DNA of 51,457 nucleotides, from the NCBI GenBank assembly GCA_958407555.1, contig CATYJC010000002.1, forward strand, positions 1 through 51,457. The letters are read 5' to 3'. Every line of letters starts with the position of its first letter. Within the stretch, counting starts at the first letter, position 1. Made by a program: the position numbers and the translations under genes. Of this stretch, positions 7,301-15,054 are shown piece after piece. The notes under the pieces are model-generated. The model was not told the origin of the DNA. It was given only the letters and a program-made list of their open reading frames with translations, and ran no database searches. Source of the stretch: an uncultured Collinsella sp. GTDB lineage: Bacteria > Actinomycetota > Coriobacteriia > Coriobacteriales > Coriobacteriaceae.

Positions 7301-10015
7301 CTACTCGGTACGGGCAACCTGGTCGATGCGGTAACCCTCGATCTGATCGCCGGGCTTGATGTCCTGGAAGTTCTCCAGGCCAATGCCGCCCTCGGAACCG
7401 CTCTTGAGGCTCTTGGCCTCGTCCTTGTAGTGGCGCATCGAGGCGATCTTGCCGTTGAAGACCACAATGCCGTCGCGCACCAGGCGCACGGAATCGGTCG
7501 CGGCGATCTCGCCCTCCTCGACGCGGACACCGGCGGCGATACCGACTTTGGGCACCTTGAAGGTGTCAAGGACTGTCGCGGTACCCGTGGAGACCTCGAC
7601 CTCGGTGGGCTTAAGCATGCCGATGCGGGCAGCGTCGAGCTCCTCGAGGCACTTGTAGATAACGTCGTAGCAACGAATCTCGACGCCCTCGCGCTCAGCG
7701 GCGGAGCGGGCCTTGCCGTCGGGACGCACGCCAAAGCCGATGATGATGGCATTGGAGGCGTCGGCCAGGACGACGTCGGTCTCGTTGATGGCACCGACGG
7801 CGGAGTGGATCGTGTTGATGCGGACCTCGGACTGATCCATCTTGTCGAGCGAGTCCTGAAGGGCCTCGATGGAACCCTGGACGTCGGCCTTGATGATCAG
7901 GTTGAGCTCCTTGACCTCTGCGTCGGCGATGGTCTCGAAGAGGTTCTCGAGCGTGACGTGCTTCACGCGGCTCTGTTCCTCGATACGTGCCTTGAGCGAA
8001 CGCTCATCGGCCAGGGCACGAGCCTCGCGCTCGTCCTCGAACACGCGGAACTCGTCGCCGGCGTTGGGCACGGACTGCAGGCCCAAGATCTCGACGGCGT
8101 CGGAGGGACCGGCCTCGGTGACGGCGTTGCCCTTGGGATCGAGCATGGCACGAACGCGACCATAGGTAAGGCCGGCGACCAGCGTATCGCCCACGTGCAG
8201 GGTACCGCGGGTCACCAGCACGGTAGCAACCGAGCCGCGGCCCTTGTCGAGCTTAGCCTCGAGGACGTTACCGGAGGCAAAGGTGTCCGGGTTGGCCTTG
8301 AGCTCGAGCACGTCGGCCTGGAGCAGCACGGTCTCGAGCAGGTCGTCGATACCGATCTTCTGCTTGGCCGAGATGTTGACGAACATGTTCTGTCCGCCCC
8401 ACTCCTCGGGGATGATGCCGTACTCGGTGAGCTCCTGGCGCACGCGGTCGGGGTTGGCGCCCGGCTTATCGATCTTGTTGACGGCGACGACGATGGGTAC
8501 GCCGGCGGCCTTGGCGTGGTTGATCGACTCGATGGTCTGAGGCATGACGCCGTCGTCGGCAGCCACGATCAGAATGACGATGTCGGTCACCTTGGCGCCG
8601 CGGGCACGCATGGCCGTAAAGGTGGCGTGGCCCGGGGTATCGATGAAGGTGATCTTGCGGTCGTTGATCATGACCTGCGAAGCGCCGATGGCCTGCGTAA
8701 TGCCGCCCGCCTCGCCGGCAGCGACGCCGGTGTGACGGATGGCGTCGAGCAGGCTCGTCTTGCCGTGGTCGACGTGACCCATGACGGTGACGACCGGGGC
8801 GCGGGGCTTAAGGTCAGCGGGATCGTCGTAGAACGAGAAGGTGTTCTCCTCCTCGGGGGTGATGATCTTGATCTGACGGCCAAGGTCGTCGGCAACGAGC
8901 TCGACGAGGTCGTCGGACATGGACTGCGTCATCGTGAGCGGCGTGCCCAGCAGGAACAGGCGCTTGATGATGTCGTTGGCCGGAACGTCGAGCGCCTCGG
9001 CGAGCTCCTGGACGGTAACGCCCTGGGAGACCTTGATGGCGTCGAGCTCCTCGGGGTTCACGCCCTGGGCCAGCGCCTCCTCAATCTTGCGCTCCTCCTG
9101 AGCCTTAGCAGCCTCGCGCTCGCGCTTCTCCTTGCGCTTCTTGCGACGACCGGTGGACTCGCGAGAGGCCTCCTCGACGGCGGCGCGAGCCTCCTCGAGC
9201 ACCTTCTCGCGGCTGTACTCCTCGGCCTCACGCGCCATGCGGCTGTAGTGGTCCTCATCGTTGCCGTGACCGCCCTTGCGCTTCTTGCCCTTGCCCTGCT
9301 TATCGGGGTTGGGAAAGTCCATGCCGGCAGCGACGTTGTTGCTGGCGTTGGTGCGATGGCTGTGCGGACGGCTCTCGGAGGCATTGCGATCGGAGTTGTT
9401 GTCGGAGGCGTTGCGATCGTTACGACGGCCACCGCGACGGTCGTTGTTGCCGCCACGACGGTTGCCGCGCTCAGAGGCGCGCTCAGCCTTGGCCTTCTCC
9501 TCGGCGTCCTTCTTCTCCTTGAGCACGGTCTCCTGTGCGGCGATCTGGTCGAGCAGCGAACGGAAGCGCGAACCGGAGTCGGAAGCGGGAACGGCGCGGC
9601 GCTGGGCCTCGCGGGCAGCCTCCTCCTTCTCGCGGGCAAGGCGCTCCTGCTCAGCCTTCTTCTTGGCCTCGGCCTCGGCGCGGGCGGCCTCCTCGGCAGC
9701 CTGGGCGGCGGCGAACTGGCGGCGCTCCTCCTCGCGTGCCTTCTCGGCGGCGATGCGCTCACGCTCGGCCTCGGCAGCGCGTGCTGCCTCCTCGGCGGCA
9801 GCGGCCTGTTCCTCGGCCTGTTTGGCGGCCTCGACTTCCTGGGCGCGGGCCTCGATCACCGAGGCGAGCTGCTTGCGGACCATAGCGACGTAGGCGTCCT
9901 CCAGGGCGGAGGAAGCGGACTTAGCGGGAATCTTCATTTCGGCGAGATGACCCATCAGTTCCTTGGAGGTCATGCCGAACTCTTTGGCCAGGGTGGACAC
10001 ACGGACTTTTGCCAT
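7301..10015 (-). CDS. infB: translation initiation factor IF-2
   Basis: This 904-aa GTPase brings initiator tRNA to the 30S subunit. The N terminus has an IF2_N domain (VSTLAKEFGMTSKELMGHLAEMK). A long Ala/Glu/Lys coiled-coil stretch (about 50-150) and an Arg/Gly/Asn/Asp-rich low-complexity tract (about 180-250) follow. A second IF2_N-like domain (VTVQELAEALDVPANDIIKRLF) precedes the G domain, which shows GHVDHGKT (about 412), DTPGHA and NKID. Beta-barrel domains complete the protein. The start ATG at 10015 is 91 bp after nusA. The spacer holds only a small GGCACC hairpin and no ylxR-like gene. Confidence 0.97.
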   Translation of the reverse strand: MAKVRVSTLAKEFGMTSKELMGHLAEMKIPAKSASSALEDAYVAMVRKQLASVIEARAQEVEAAKQAEEQAAAAEEAARAAEAERERIAAEKAREEERRQFAAAQAAEEAARAEAEAKKKAEQERLAREKEEAAREAQRRAVPASDSGSRFRSLLDQIAAQETVLKEKKDAEEKAKAERASERGNRRGGNNDRRGGRRNDRNASDNNSDRNASESRPHSHRTNASNNVAAGMDFPNPDKQGKGKKRKGGHGNDEDHYSRMAREAEEYSREKVLEEARAAVEEASRESTGRRKKRKEKREREAAKAQEERKIEEALAQGVNPEELDAIKVSQGVTVQELAEALDVPANDIIKRLFLLGTPLTMTQSMSDDLVELVADDLGRQIKIITPEEENTFSFYDDPADLKPRAPVVTVMGHVDHGKTSLLDAIRHTGVAAGEAGGITQAIGASQVMINDRKITFIDTPGHATFTAMRARGAKVTDIVILIVAADDGVMPQTIESINHAKAAGVPIVVAVNKIDKPGANPDRVRQELTEYGIIPEEWGGQNMFVNISAKQKIGIDDLLETVLLQADVLELKANPDTFASGNVLEAKLDKGRGSVATVLVTRGTLHVGDTLVAGLTYGRVRAMLDPKGNAVTEAGPSDAVEILGLQSVPNAGDEFRVFEDEREARALADERSLKARIEEQSRVKHVTLENLFETIADAEVKELNLIIKADVQGSIEALQDSLDKMDQSEVRINTIHSAVGAINETDVVLADASNAIIIGFGVRPDGKARSAAEREGVEIRCYDVIYKCLEELDAARIGMLKPTEVEVSTGTATVLDTFKVPKVGIAAGVRVEEGEIAATDSVRLVRDGIVVFNGKIASMRHYKDEAKSLKSGSEGGIGLENFQDIKPGDQIEGYRIDQVARTE

Positions 10016-10106
10016 ATGACTTCACCTACCCTTTCTGGCACCTTGGGTGCCTAGAGACTGAACGAGCGTGGGGTATGCGCTGGGACCTGCCCGGCGCGAC
10101 CGCGCG

Positions 10107-11354
10107 CTAGATCAGGTCCTCCGCATCATCGAAGGCATCGGTGTCGTGGACACCGCAGAAACGGGAGCCGGGGCGAGCCTGGTTGCGGCACTGGACGCCG
10201 TCCTCGGACACGTACTCGCAGCGACGGACATCATCGTCCTCCTCGTCACCGATCAGGTCGGCGGCGGGCTCCTCGTGAACGGGGACGTTCTTGAGGATGT
10301 CGGCGGCAAGGGTCTCGGACTTAATGTCGATGTGCCAGCCGGTCAGGCGAGCGGCGAGGCGGGCGTTCTGGCCCTCCTTGCCGATGGCGAGCGAAAGCTG
10401 GTCGTCGGGCACGATGACGCCGGCGTAGGCCTTCTCCTCGTCGATGAGGACGCGGGTGACCTTGGCAGGCGACAGGGCGTTGGCGACGTAGACGGCCGGA
10501 TCGGCATCCCACAGGATGACGTCGACGCGCTCGCCGCGGAGCTCGCCCACGACGGCGCGGACGCGGCTGCCCTTGGGGCCGACGCAGGCGCCCACGGGAT
10601 CCAGGCGGTCGTCGAGCGAGTGGACAGCGACCTTGGAGCGCTGGCCGGGCTCGCGGGCGATCGACTTGATCTGGACGGTGCCCTCATAGATCTCGGGCAC
10701 CTCCTGCTCAAACAGACGACGCATGAGCTCGGGGTGGGTGCGGGAGATGACAATCGGCGGACGGCTGTGCTCGCCGCGAACCGGCTGCAGGTTGGAGTTG
10801 GGATCGCGCACGTCGATAATCACGGCCTTGATGTGCTGGTTGTGCAGGTAGCGCTCGCCCATCGGACGCTCGTTGCGCTCGTTCTCGTAACGGCGCTGGT
10901 CAAAGTGCGGCAGCTCGGCTTCGACGCCATCGCGGATCTTGACGATCGTAAAGTCGGGCGTGGACTGCAGCACGGTACCGCTGATGAGGTCACCGATTCG
11001 GCCGGAAAACTCCTCATAGATCTGCTCACGAGCGGAGTTGCGCACGATGGCGTTGATCTCGGCCTTGGCGTGCTGGGCGGCGATGCGGCTCGTGTTCTTG
11101 GGGGTGACGTCGATCTCCTCGAACTCGGTGAAGTTGCCCTCCTCGTCCATGGAATCGTCGATCGGCTCCAGGCGGTAGACGTAAATCTTGCCGGTGGTGC
11201 GGTCGATGGTCACCTTGGCGCCCCAATCAAGATGCAGGATCTCGGCATAGCTCTTGGCGAGCGACTGCTCCAGGCGGTCGATCAGGTAGAGCTGGTCGAT
11301 GTGCCTCTCCTGGCAAAGCTCCATCAGGGCGGACATCATGTCGGATGCTGCCAT
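10107..11354 (-). CDS. nusA: transcription factor NusA with a Cys/His C-terminal tail
   Basis: This 415-aa NusA binds RNA polymerase and nascent RNA and affects pausing, termination and antitermination. An N-terminal RNAP-binding domain is followed by an S1 domain and two KH domains (ACVGPKGSRVRAVVGELRGERVDV; IPDDQLSLAIGKEGQNARLAARLTGW-type segment). The start ATG at 11354 is chosen because a strong AAGGAAGG site precedes it and it lies one base after the rimP stop. The last 40 residues are unusual: an acidic stretch, then CEYVSEDGVQC, RNQARPGSRFC and GVH, a possible zinc-binding knot not found in classical NusA. Confidence 0.95.
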   Translation of the reverse strand: MAASDMMSALMELCQERHIDQLYLIDRLEQSLAKSYAEILHLDWGAKVTIDRTTGKIYVYRLEPIDDSMDEEGNFTEFEEIDVTPKNTSRIAAQHAKAEINAIVRNSAREQIYEEFSGRIGDLISGTVLQSTPDFTIVKIRDGVEAELPHFDQRRYENERNERPMGERYLHNQHIKAVIIDVRDPNSNLQPVRGEHSRPPIVISRTHPELMRRLFEQEVPEIYEGTVQIKSIAREPGQRSKVAVHSLDDRLDPVGACVGPKGSRVRAVVGELRGERVDVILWDADPAVYVANALSPAKVTRVLIDEEKAYAGVIVPDDQLSLAIGKEGQNARLAARLTGWHIDIKSETLAADILKNVPVHEEPAADLIGDEEDDDVRRCEYVSEDGVQCRNQARPGSRFCGVHDTDAFDDAEDLI

Positions 11355-11355
11355 G

Positions 11356-11850
11356 TTAGTTTCCTTCCTTCGCGGGCTTGAAGTCATAGGTGGGCTTCAA
11401 CTTGCACTTTTTAACATCACAGAAATCGAGGGTGACGGACTCGCCGTCCTCGAGCTCGAGGGTCACGTTCGTCTCGGTCGCGGCGGCAATCTTGCCGGAG
11501 TACTTGCGACGGCCCTCGGTGGCGGTGGAGGTGAGCTCGCAGTCCTCGGCCACAAAGCGGGCAAAGTCGCGCGGGCGGCGCAGCGGGCGCGCCATACCCG
11601 GGCTCGACACCTCGAGCGTGTAGCTCGAAGAAATGGGGTCGAGCTCCTCGATCACGTCGCCGACCCACTTGGTATTGGCCGTGACGTCGTTGAGCGACAG
11701 GCTCTGACCCTCGGCACCCTCGATACGCACACGCACGCAGGGGGCCTTGGTGGCGCCCACGAGCTCAACGTCGACAATATCGACATCGTGCTGGGGAGCG
11801 ACGGCCTCGAGCGCGTCGATGATCGCCTGCTCGGTCTTGGTCTTGACCAT
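11356..11850 (-). CDS. rimP: ribosome maturation factor RimP
   Basis: This protein of about 164 aa is needed for 30S subunit assembly. Typical features are the N-terminal DALEAVAPQHDVDIVDVELVG and the signature YTLEVSSPGMARPLRRPRDFARFV, followed by a C-terminal SH3-like domain. The frame is open much further upstream, but ATG 11850 (MVKTKTEQ) is chosen because a perfect GGAGGT lies 6 nt ahead and the upstream codons would cover a promoter and a hairpin. It is the first gene of the nusA operon. Confidence 0.93.
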   Translation of the reverse strand: MVKTKTEQAIIDALEAVAPQHDVDIVDVELVGATKAPCVRVRIEGAEGQSLSLNDVTANTKWVGDVIEELDPISSSYTLEVSSPGMARPLRRPRDFARFVAEDCELTSTATEGRRKYSGKIAAATETNVTLELEDGESVTLDFCDVKKCKLKPTYDFKPAKEGN

Positions 11851-11870
11851 TGCGGCACCTCCATCCATAC

Positions 11871-11904
11871 AAAAAAGAAGCGGGGCCGAAACCCCACTTC
11901 TTTC
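11871..11904 (-). terminator. terminator-like hairpin in the rimP leader (possible attenuator)
   Basis: The minus strand reads AGAAGTGGGG, a TTTCGG loop, CCCCGCTTCT and then six T. This is a 10-bp, GC-rich stem with a U-tract, a canonical intrinsic terminator shape. It lies between the predicted start of transcription (about 11922) and the rimP ribosome site, so it would act on the operon's own leader. Confidence 0.7.
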
Positions 11905-11928
11905 AATTACAACTTCATTTGCAAGCAA

Positions 11929-11957
11929 ACTATACCAATACCTGCACAAACGTGCAA
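11929..11957 (-). promoter_or_regulatory. promoter of the rimP-nusA-infB operon
   Basis: The minus strand has TTGCAC (11952-11957), a 17-bp spacer and TATAGT (11929-11934). It lies downstream of the leuS terminator and about 80 bp before the rimP start, giving a leader of about 70 nt. Confidence 0.7.
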
Positions 11958-12042
11958 CCACAACACAAACCCGCAGGTCAGCGTGAGCACAGGTTCTCCA
12001 CAAGAAATGGATAATTGGGTGTTGTCGCAAGTATCCATAACC

Positions 12043-12082
12043 AAAGCGAGGGGCGACTCCCCGCGGAATCGCCCCTCGCTTT
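12043..12082 (-). terminator. leuS terminator hairpin
   Basis: A 14-bp perfect stem (AAAGCGAGGGGCGA and its complement) with a 12-nt loop lies 25 bp past the leuS stop. T-runs flank both sides, more clearly on the plus strand, so it may work in both directions. Confidence 0.75.
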
Positions 12083-12107
12083 TTCATGCCAACTATGCGC
12101 GCAGCGC

Positions 12108-14684
12108 TTACTTGACCACCAGATTGACCAGCTTGCCAGGCACGCAGATGGCCTTGACGACCGTCTTGCCCTCGAGCCACTTGGCGACGGCGGCCTCGGC
12201 GGCAGTCTGCATTTCCTCATTGGAAGCATCGCGGGGCACGTCGATGCGGCCGCGGACCTTGCCGAGCACCTGGACGACGATCTGCACCGTGTCCTCGATG
12301 GACTCGGCCAGGTCGAACTCGGGCCAGGCGGCGGTGTAGGCGTTGCCCTCGCAGCCGAGCGCCTCGTGCCACAGCTCGTCGGCCCAGAACGGGCAGATGG
12401 GCGCCAGGACGCTCACAATGTCCTTAGCCACGCCGTAGCACAGGGCCTTGTCGCGGTCGGCACCCTCGGTGGCGTTGAGGTAGGCGCTCGCTGCGTTGAC
12501 GAGCTCCATGACGGCCGAGATCGCGGTGTTGAACTGGCCGCGATCAAAGTCCTCGGTGCACTTGGCGATGGTGCGGTGACGCTCGCGGTAGAGCTTCATC
12601 GCGGTCTCGTCGAGCACGGACTTGTCGAAGGCCACGTTGGCGTCACCCGACTGGACGAGCTGCCACACGATACGCCAGGCGCGCTTGATAAAGCGGTTGG
12701 CGCCCTCGACGGCCTTGGGATCCCAGTCGAAGTCCTTCTCGGGCGGGGCGATAAACAGAATCGCCAGACGCATGGTGTCGGCGCCGTAGGGCTCGATAAC
12801 CGAGCTCGGGGGCACGACGTTGCCCTTGGACTTGGACATGGTGTCGCCGTTCTCGTCCTTGACCATGCCCTGGCACAGCAGGTTAGTAAAGGGCTCGTCA
12901 ACGCTCAGCAGGCCCAGGTCGCGCAGCGCCTTGGTAAAGAAGCGGCTGTAGAGCAGATGCAGAATGGCGTGCTCGATGCCGCCGATGTAGTTATCGACGG
13001 GCATCCAACGGTCAGCCGCCTCGCGGGAGAAGGGCAGCTCGGTGTTGTGCGGGTCGGTGTAGCGCAGGTAATACCAGCTGGAGCAGGTGAAGGTGTCCAT
13101 GGTATCGGTCTCGCGCTTGGCCGGACGGCCGCAGACCGGGCAGGTGGTCTCGTAGAACTCCTTGCACTCGGCGAGGGTCTCGCCGGCGCCCAGGTCAAGA
13201 TTCTCGGGCAGCGTTACCGGCAGCTGATCCTCGGGCACGGGCACGATGCCGCAGTGCTCGCAGTGGATGGCCGGGATGGGGTTGCCCCAATAGCGCTGGC
13301 GGCTGATGAGCCAGTCGCGCAGGCGGAACTCGACCTTGCGACGACCGCAGCCCATGGCCTCGAGGTCGGCCACGATGGCAGCCTCGCCCTCGGAGTGCTT
13401 ACCGCCGCGCATGCCGGTGTACTTGCCGGACTGTACGAGCGTGCCCTCGGCAGCGTGGGCGCAGTCCCAGTCGACGGTCTCGGCATGGAAGGTATCGATG
13501 GTCTCGCCGCTAGCCTCGACGGCAGCGCGATCGTCATCGTCCAGGATGATCGGCACAATCGGCAGGTCGTACTTGCGGGCAAACTCAAAGTCGCGCTGGT
13601 CGCCGCAGGGAACGGCCATGACAGCGCCGGTGCCGTAGTCGGCAACGACATAATCGGCAACCCACACGGGGACCTTCTCGCCGTTCACGGGGTTCACAAC
13701 GTAGCGGCCGGTAAAGGCACCGTGCTTCTCGAGGGTGCCTTGGGCACGCTCGACGGCGGAGATATGCTTGGAGTCCTCGACGATCTTGGTCACGGCCTCC
13801 TCGTACTCCGTGCCCTCGACGAGCTCGTGCAGACGAGCGTACTCGGGAGCCAGGACAAAGAAAGAGACACCGAAGAGCGTATCGGCACGCGTGGTGAATA
13901 CGGTGATCTTGCCCTCGTCACCCTCGATGGGCTCGCCATCCTGGTCGCACAGGGTAAAGTCGACCTCGGCGCCCTCGGAGCGACCGATCCAGTTGGCCTG
14001 CATCTGCTTGACGCGCTCGGGCCAGCCGGGGAGCTTCTCCAGATCGTCGAGCAGCTCCTGGGAGTACTCGGTAATCTTGAAGTACCATTGTTCAAGGTCG
14101 CGCTTCTCAGGCTCGGTGCCGCAACGCCAGCACTTGCCCTCGGTCACCTGCTCGTTAGCCAGAACGGTCTTGCAGGTGGGGCACCAGTTGACAGGGTTCT
14201 TCTTACGGTAGACCAGGCCCTTTTCCCACAGCTTCTCAAAGATCCACTGACCCCAGCGGTAGTAGTCGGGGCTGCAGGTCTTGACCATGCGATCCAGATC
14301 GTAGGAGAAACCCATGCGCTTCATCGTGGCGAGCGCCTGGTCCATGTTCTTATACGTCCAGGCAGCAGCCTGCGTGTTGTGCTTGATAGCGGCGTTCTCG
14401 GCAGGCAGGCCAAAGGCGTCAAAGCCGATGGGGTGCAGCACGTCGTAGCCTCGCATGCGGGCCTGACGGGCCATGGCATCGCCGATGGTATAGTTGCGCG
14501 CGTGGCCCATATGCAGGTCGCCCGACGGATACGGGAACATCTCGAGCACATACTTTTTAGGCTTGCTGTCGTCGGTGTCGACGGCAAAGAGGTTGGAATC
14601 CTCCCAGGCCTTCATCCACCTGGACTCAATGGCCTGCGCGTCGTAGGCAGGGATCTCGTCCTTATGATCTGTGCAATCGCACAT
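12108..14684 (-). CDS. leuS: leucyl-tRNA synthetase
   Basis: This 858-aa class I synthetase attaches leucine to tRNA-Leu. The HIGH motif appears as HMGHARNYTIGD (about residue 57) and the KMSKS motif as TMSKSKGNVV (about 615). A zinc-binding CPTCK...CWRCG module lies at about 160-185. The CP1 editing domain and the C-terminal anticodon-binding region follow. The start MCDCTDHKDE at 14684 has an AAAGGAGCTGAT ribosome site. It stands alone on its transcript, with a large palindromic repeat (14708-14826) just upstream and a terminator downstream. I see no T-box leader. Confidence 0.97.
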   Translation of the reverse strand: MCDCTDHKDEIPAYDAQAIESRWMKAWEDSNLFAVDTDDSKPKKYVLEMFPYPSGDLHMGHARNYTIGDAMARQARMRGYDVLHPIGFDAFGLPAENAAIKHNTQAAAWTYKNMDQALATMKRMGFSYDLDRMVKTCSPDYYRWGQWIFEKLWEKGLVYRKKNPVNWCPTCKTVLANEQVTEGKCWRCGTEPEKRDLEQWYFKITEYSQELLDDLEKLPGWPERVKQMQANWIGRSEGAEVDFTLCDQDGEPIEGDEGKITVFTTRADTLFGVSFFVLAPEYARLHELVEGTEYEEAVTKIVEDSKHISAVERAQGTLEKHGAFTGRYVVNPVNGEKVPVWVADYVVADYGTGAVMAVPCGDQRDFEFARKYDLPIVPIILDDDDRAAVEASGETIDTFHAETVDWDCAHAAEGTLVQSGKYTGMRGGKHSEGEAAIVADLEAMGCGRRKVEFRLRDWLISRQRYWGNPIPAIHCEHCGIVPVPEDQLPVTLPENLDLGAGETLAECKEFYETTCPVCGRPAKRETDTMDTFTCSSWYYLRYTDPHNTELPFSREAADRWMPVDNYIGGIEHAILHLLYSRFFTKALRDLGLLSVDEPFTNLLCQGMVKDENGDTMSKSKGNVVPPSSVIEPYGADTMRLAILFIAPPEKDFDWDPKAVEGANRFIKRAWRIVWQLVQSGDANVAFDKSVLDETAMKLYRERHRTIAKCTEDFDRGQFNTAISAVMELVNAASAYLNATEGADRDKALCYGVAKDIVSVLAPICPFWADELWHEALGCEGNAYTAAWPEFDLAESIEDTVQIVVQVLGKVRGRIDVPRDASNEEMQTAAEAAVAKWLEGKTVVKAICVPGKLVNLVVK

Positions 14685-14707
14685 ATCAGCTCCTTTAATC
14701 TTAGCTG

Positions 14708-14826
14708 GGGTCGGTCGGCTTAGCTTTATTCGCTACTGCGGACAGTCCTGCGCAAGACGAAGAGCACATTAAGTGCTCTTCTTTGCGTGCGGAACTTGTA
14801 GCGAACAAAGCTAAGCCGCCCGACCC
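14708..14826. repeat. large palindromic repeat, core family P (copy 1)
   Basis: Two 28-bp outer arms (14708-14735 and 14799-14826) are complementary except at two positions. They enclose a core reading CTGCGGACAGTCCTGC, then an inner hairpin GAGCAC-ATTA-GTGCTC, then GTGCGGAACTTGTA. The same core recurs at 48208-48315 (reverse orientation) and 51048-51163, each time with different outer arms. It lies 24 bp before the leuS start. Confidence 0.85.
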
Positions 14827-14860
14827 TAAGGTTGACTCGACTGATAATAGCAAATACGAC

Positions 14861-14896
14861 AAGCGAGATGCCTGCGACTTGCAGGCATCTCGCTTT
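14861..14896. terminator. 15-bp hairpin between guaB and leuS
   Basis: The arms AAGCGAGATGCCTGC and its complement enclose a short GACTT-type loop. The hairpin lies downstream of guaB on the minus strand and has short T-rich flanks on both strands. It is a likely guaB terminator or a bidirectional one. Confidence 0.6.
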
Positions 14897-14951
14897 ATCT
14901 AAATAACGTGGTTGTGAATCAACCGCTATTTGTTATCCGCCCAAGCATGGT

Positions 14952-15053
14952 CGGGTTTTCCAAGTGCCGCAGATTGCCGTGAAAGAGGAGCGACGCGTAC
15001 TTTGGTACGCGAGCGACGGTTTGAACGGCAAGGTGCGGTGCTTGGGAAAGCCG
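14952..15053. repeat. palindromic repeat directly after guaB (family Q, single copy)
   Basis: This element of about 100 bp ends 2 bp from the guaB stop. Its outer arms of about 33 bp pair imperfectly, with several G-T wobbles. The centre is a perfect hairpin GCGTAC-TTTG-GTACGC flanked by GAGGAGCGAC and GAGCGACGGTTTGAACG. It probably forms a long hairpin at the guaB mRNA 3' end. It resembles the family P design (nested palindrome) but shares no core sequence with it. Confidence 0.75.
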
Positions 15054-15054
15054 C

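Noticed and set aside
7430..10054. An 874-codon open frame on the plus strand opposite infB
   Set aside because: It is the antisense shadow of a GC-rich gene with strong codon bias; its translation is repetitive Leu/Gly/Val without domains, whereas infB on the other strand is unmistakable.
12015..14723. A 902-codon open frame on the plus strand opposite leuS, and similar ones opposite rpoD, nusA, thrS and valS
   Set aside because: All mirror well-recognised genes, lack ribosome sites and have no family features.
14685..14830. A T-box riboswitch before leuS (also considered before valS and thrS)
   Set aside because: No T-box consensus (TGGNACCGCG) or specifier loop is visible; the structure is the family P palindrome, which also occurs after valS in the other orientation.
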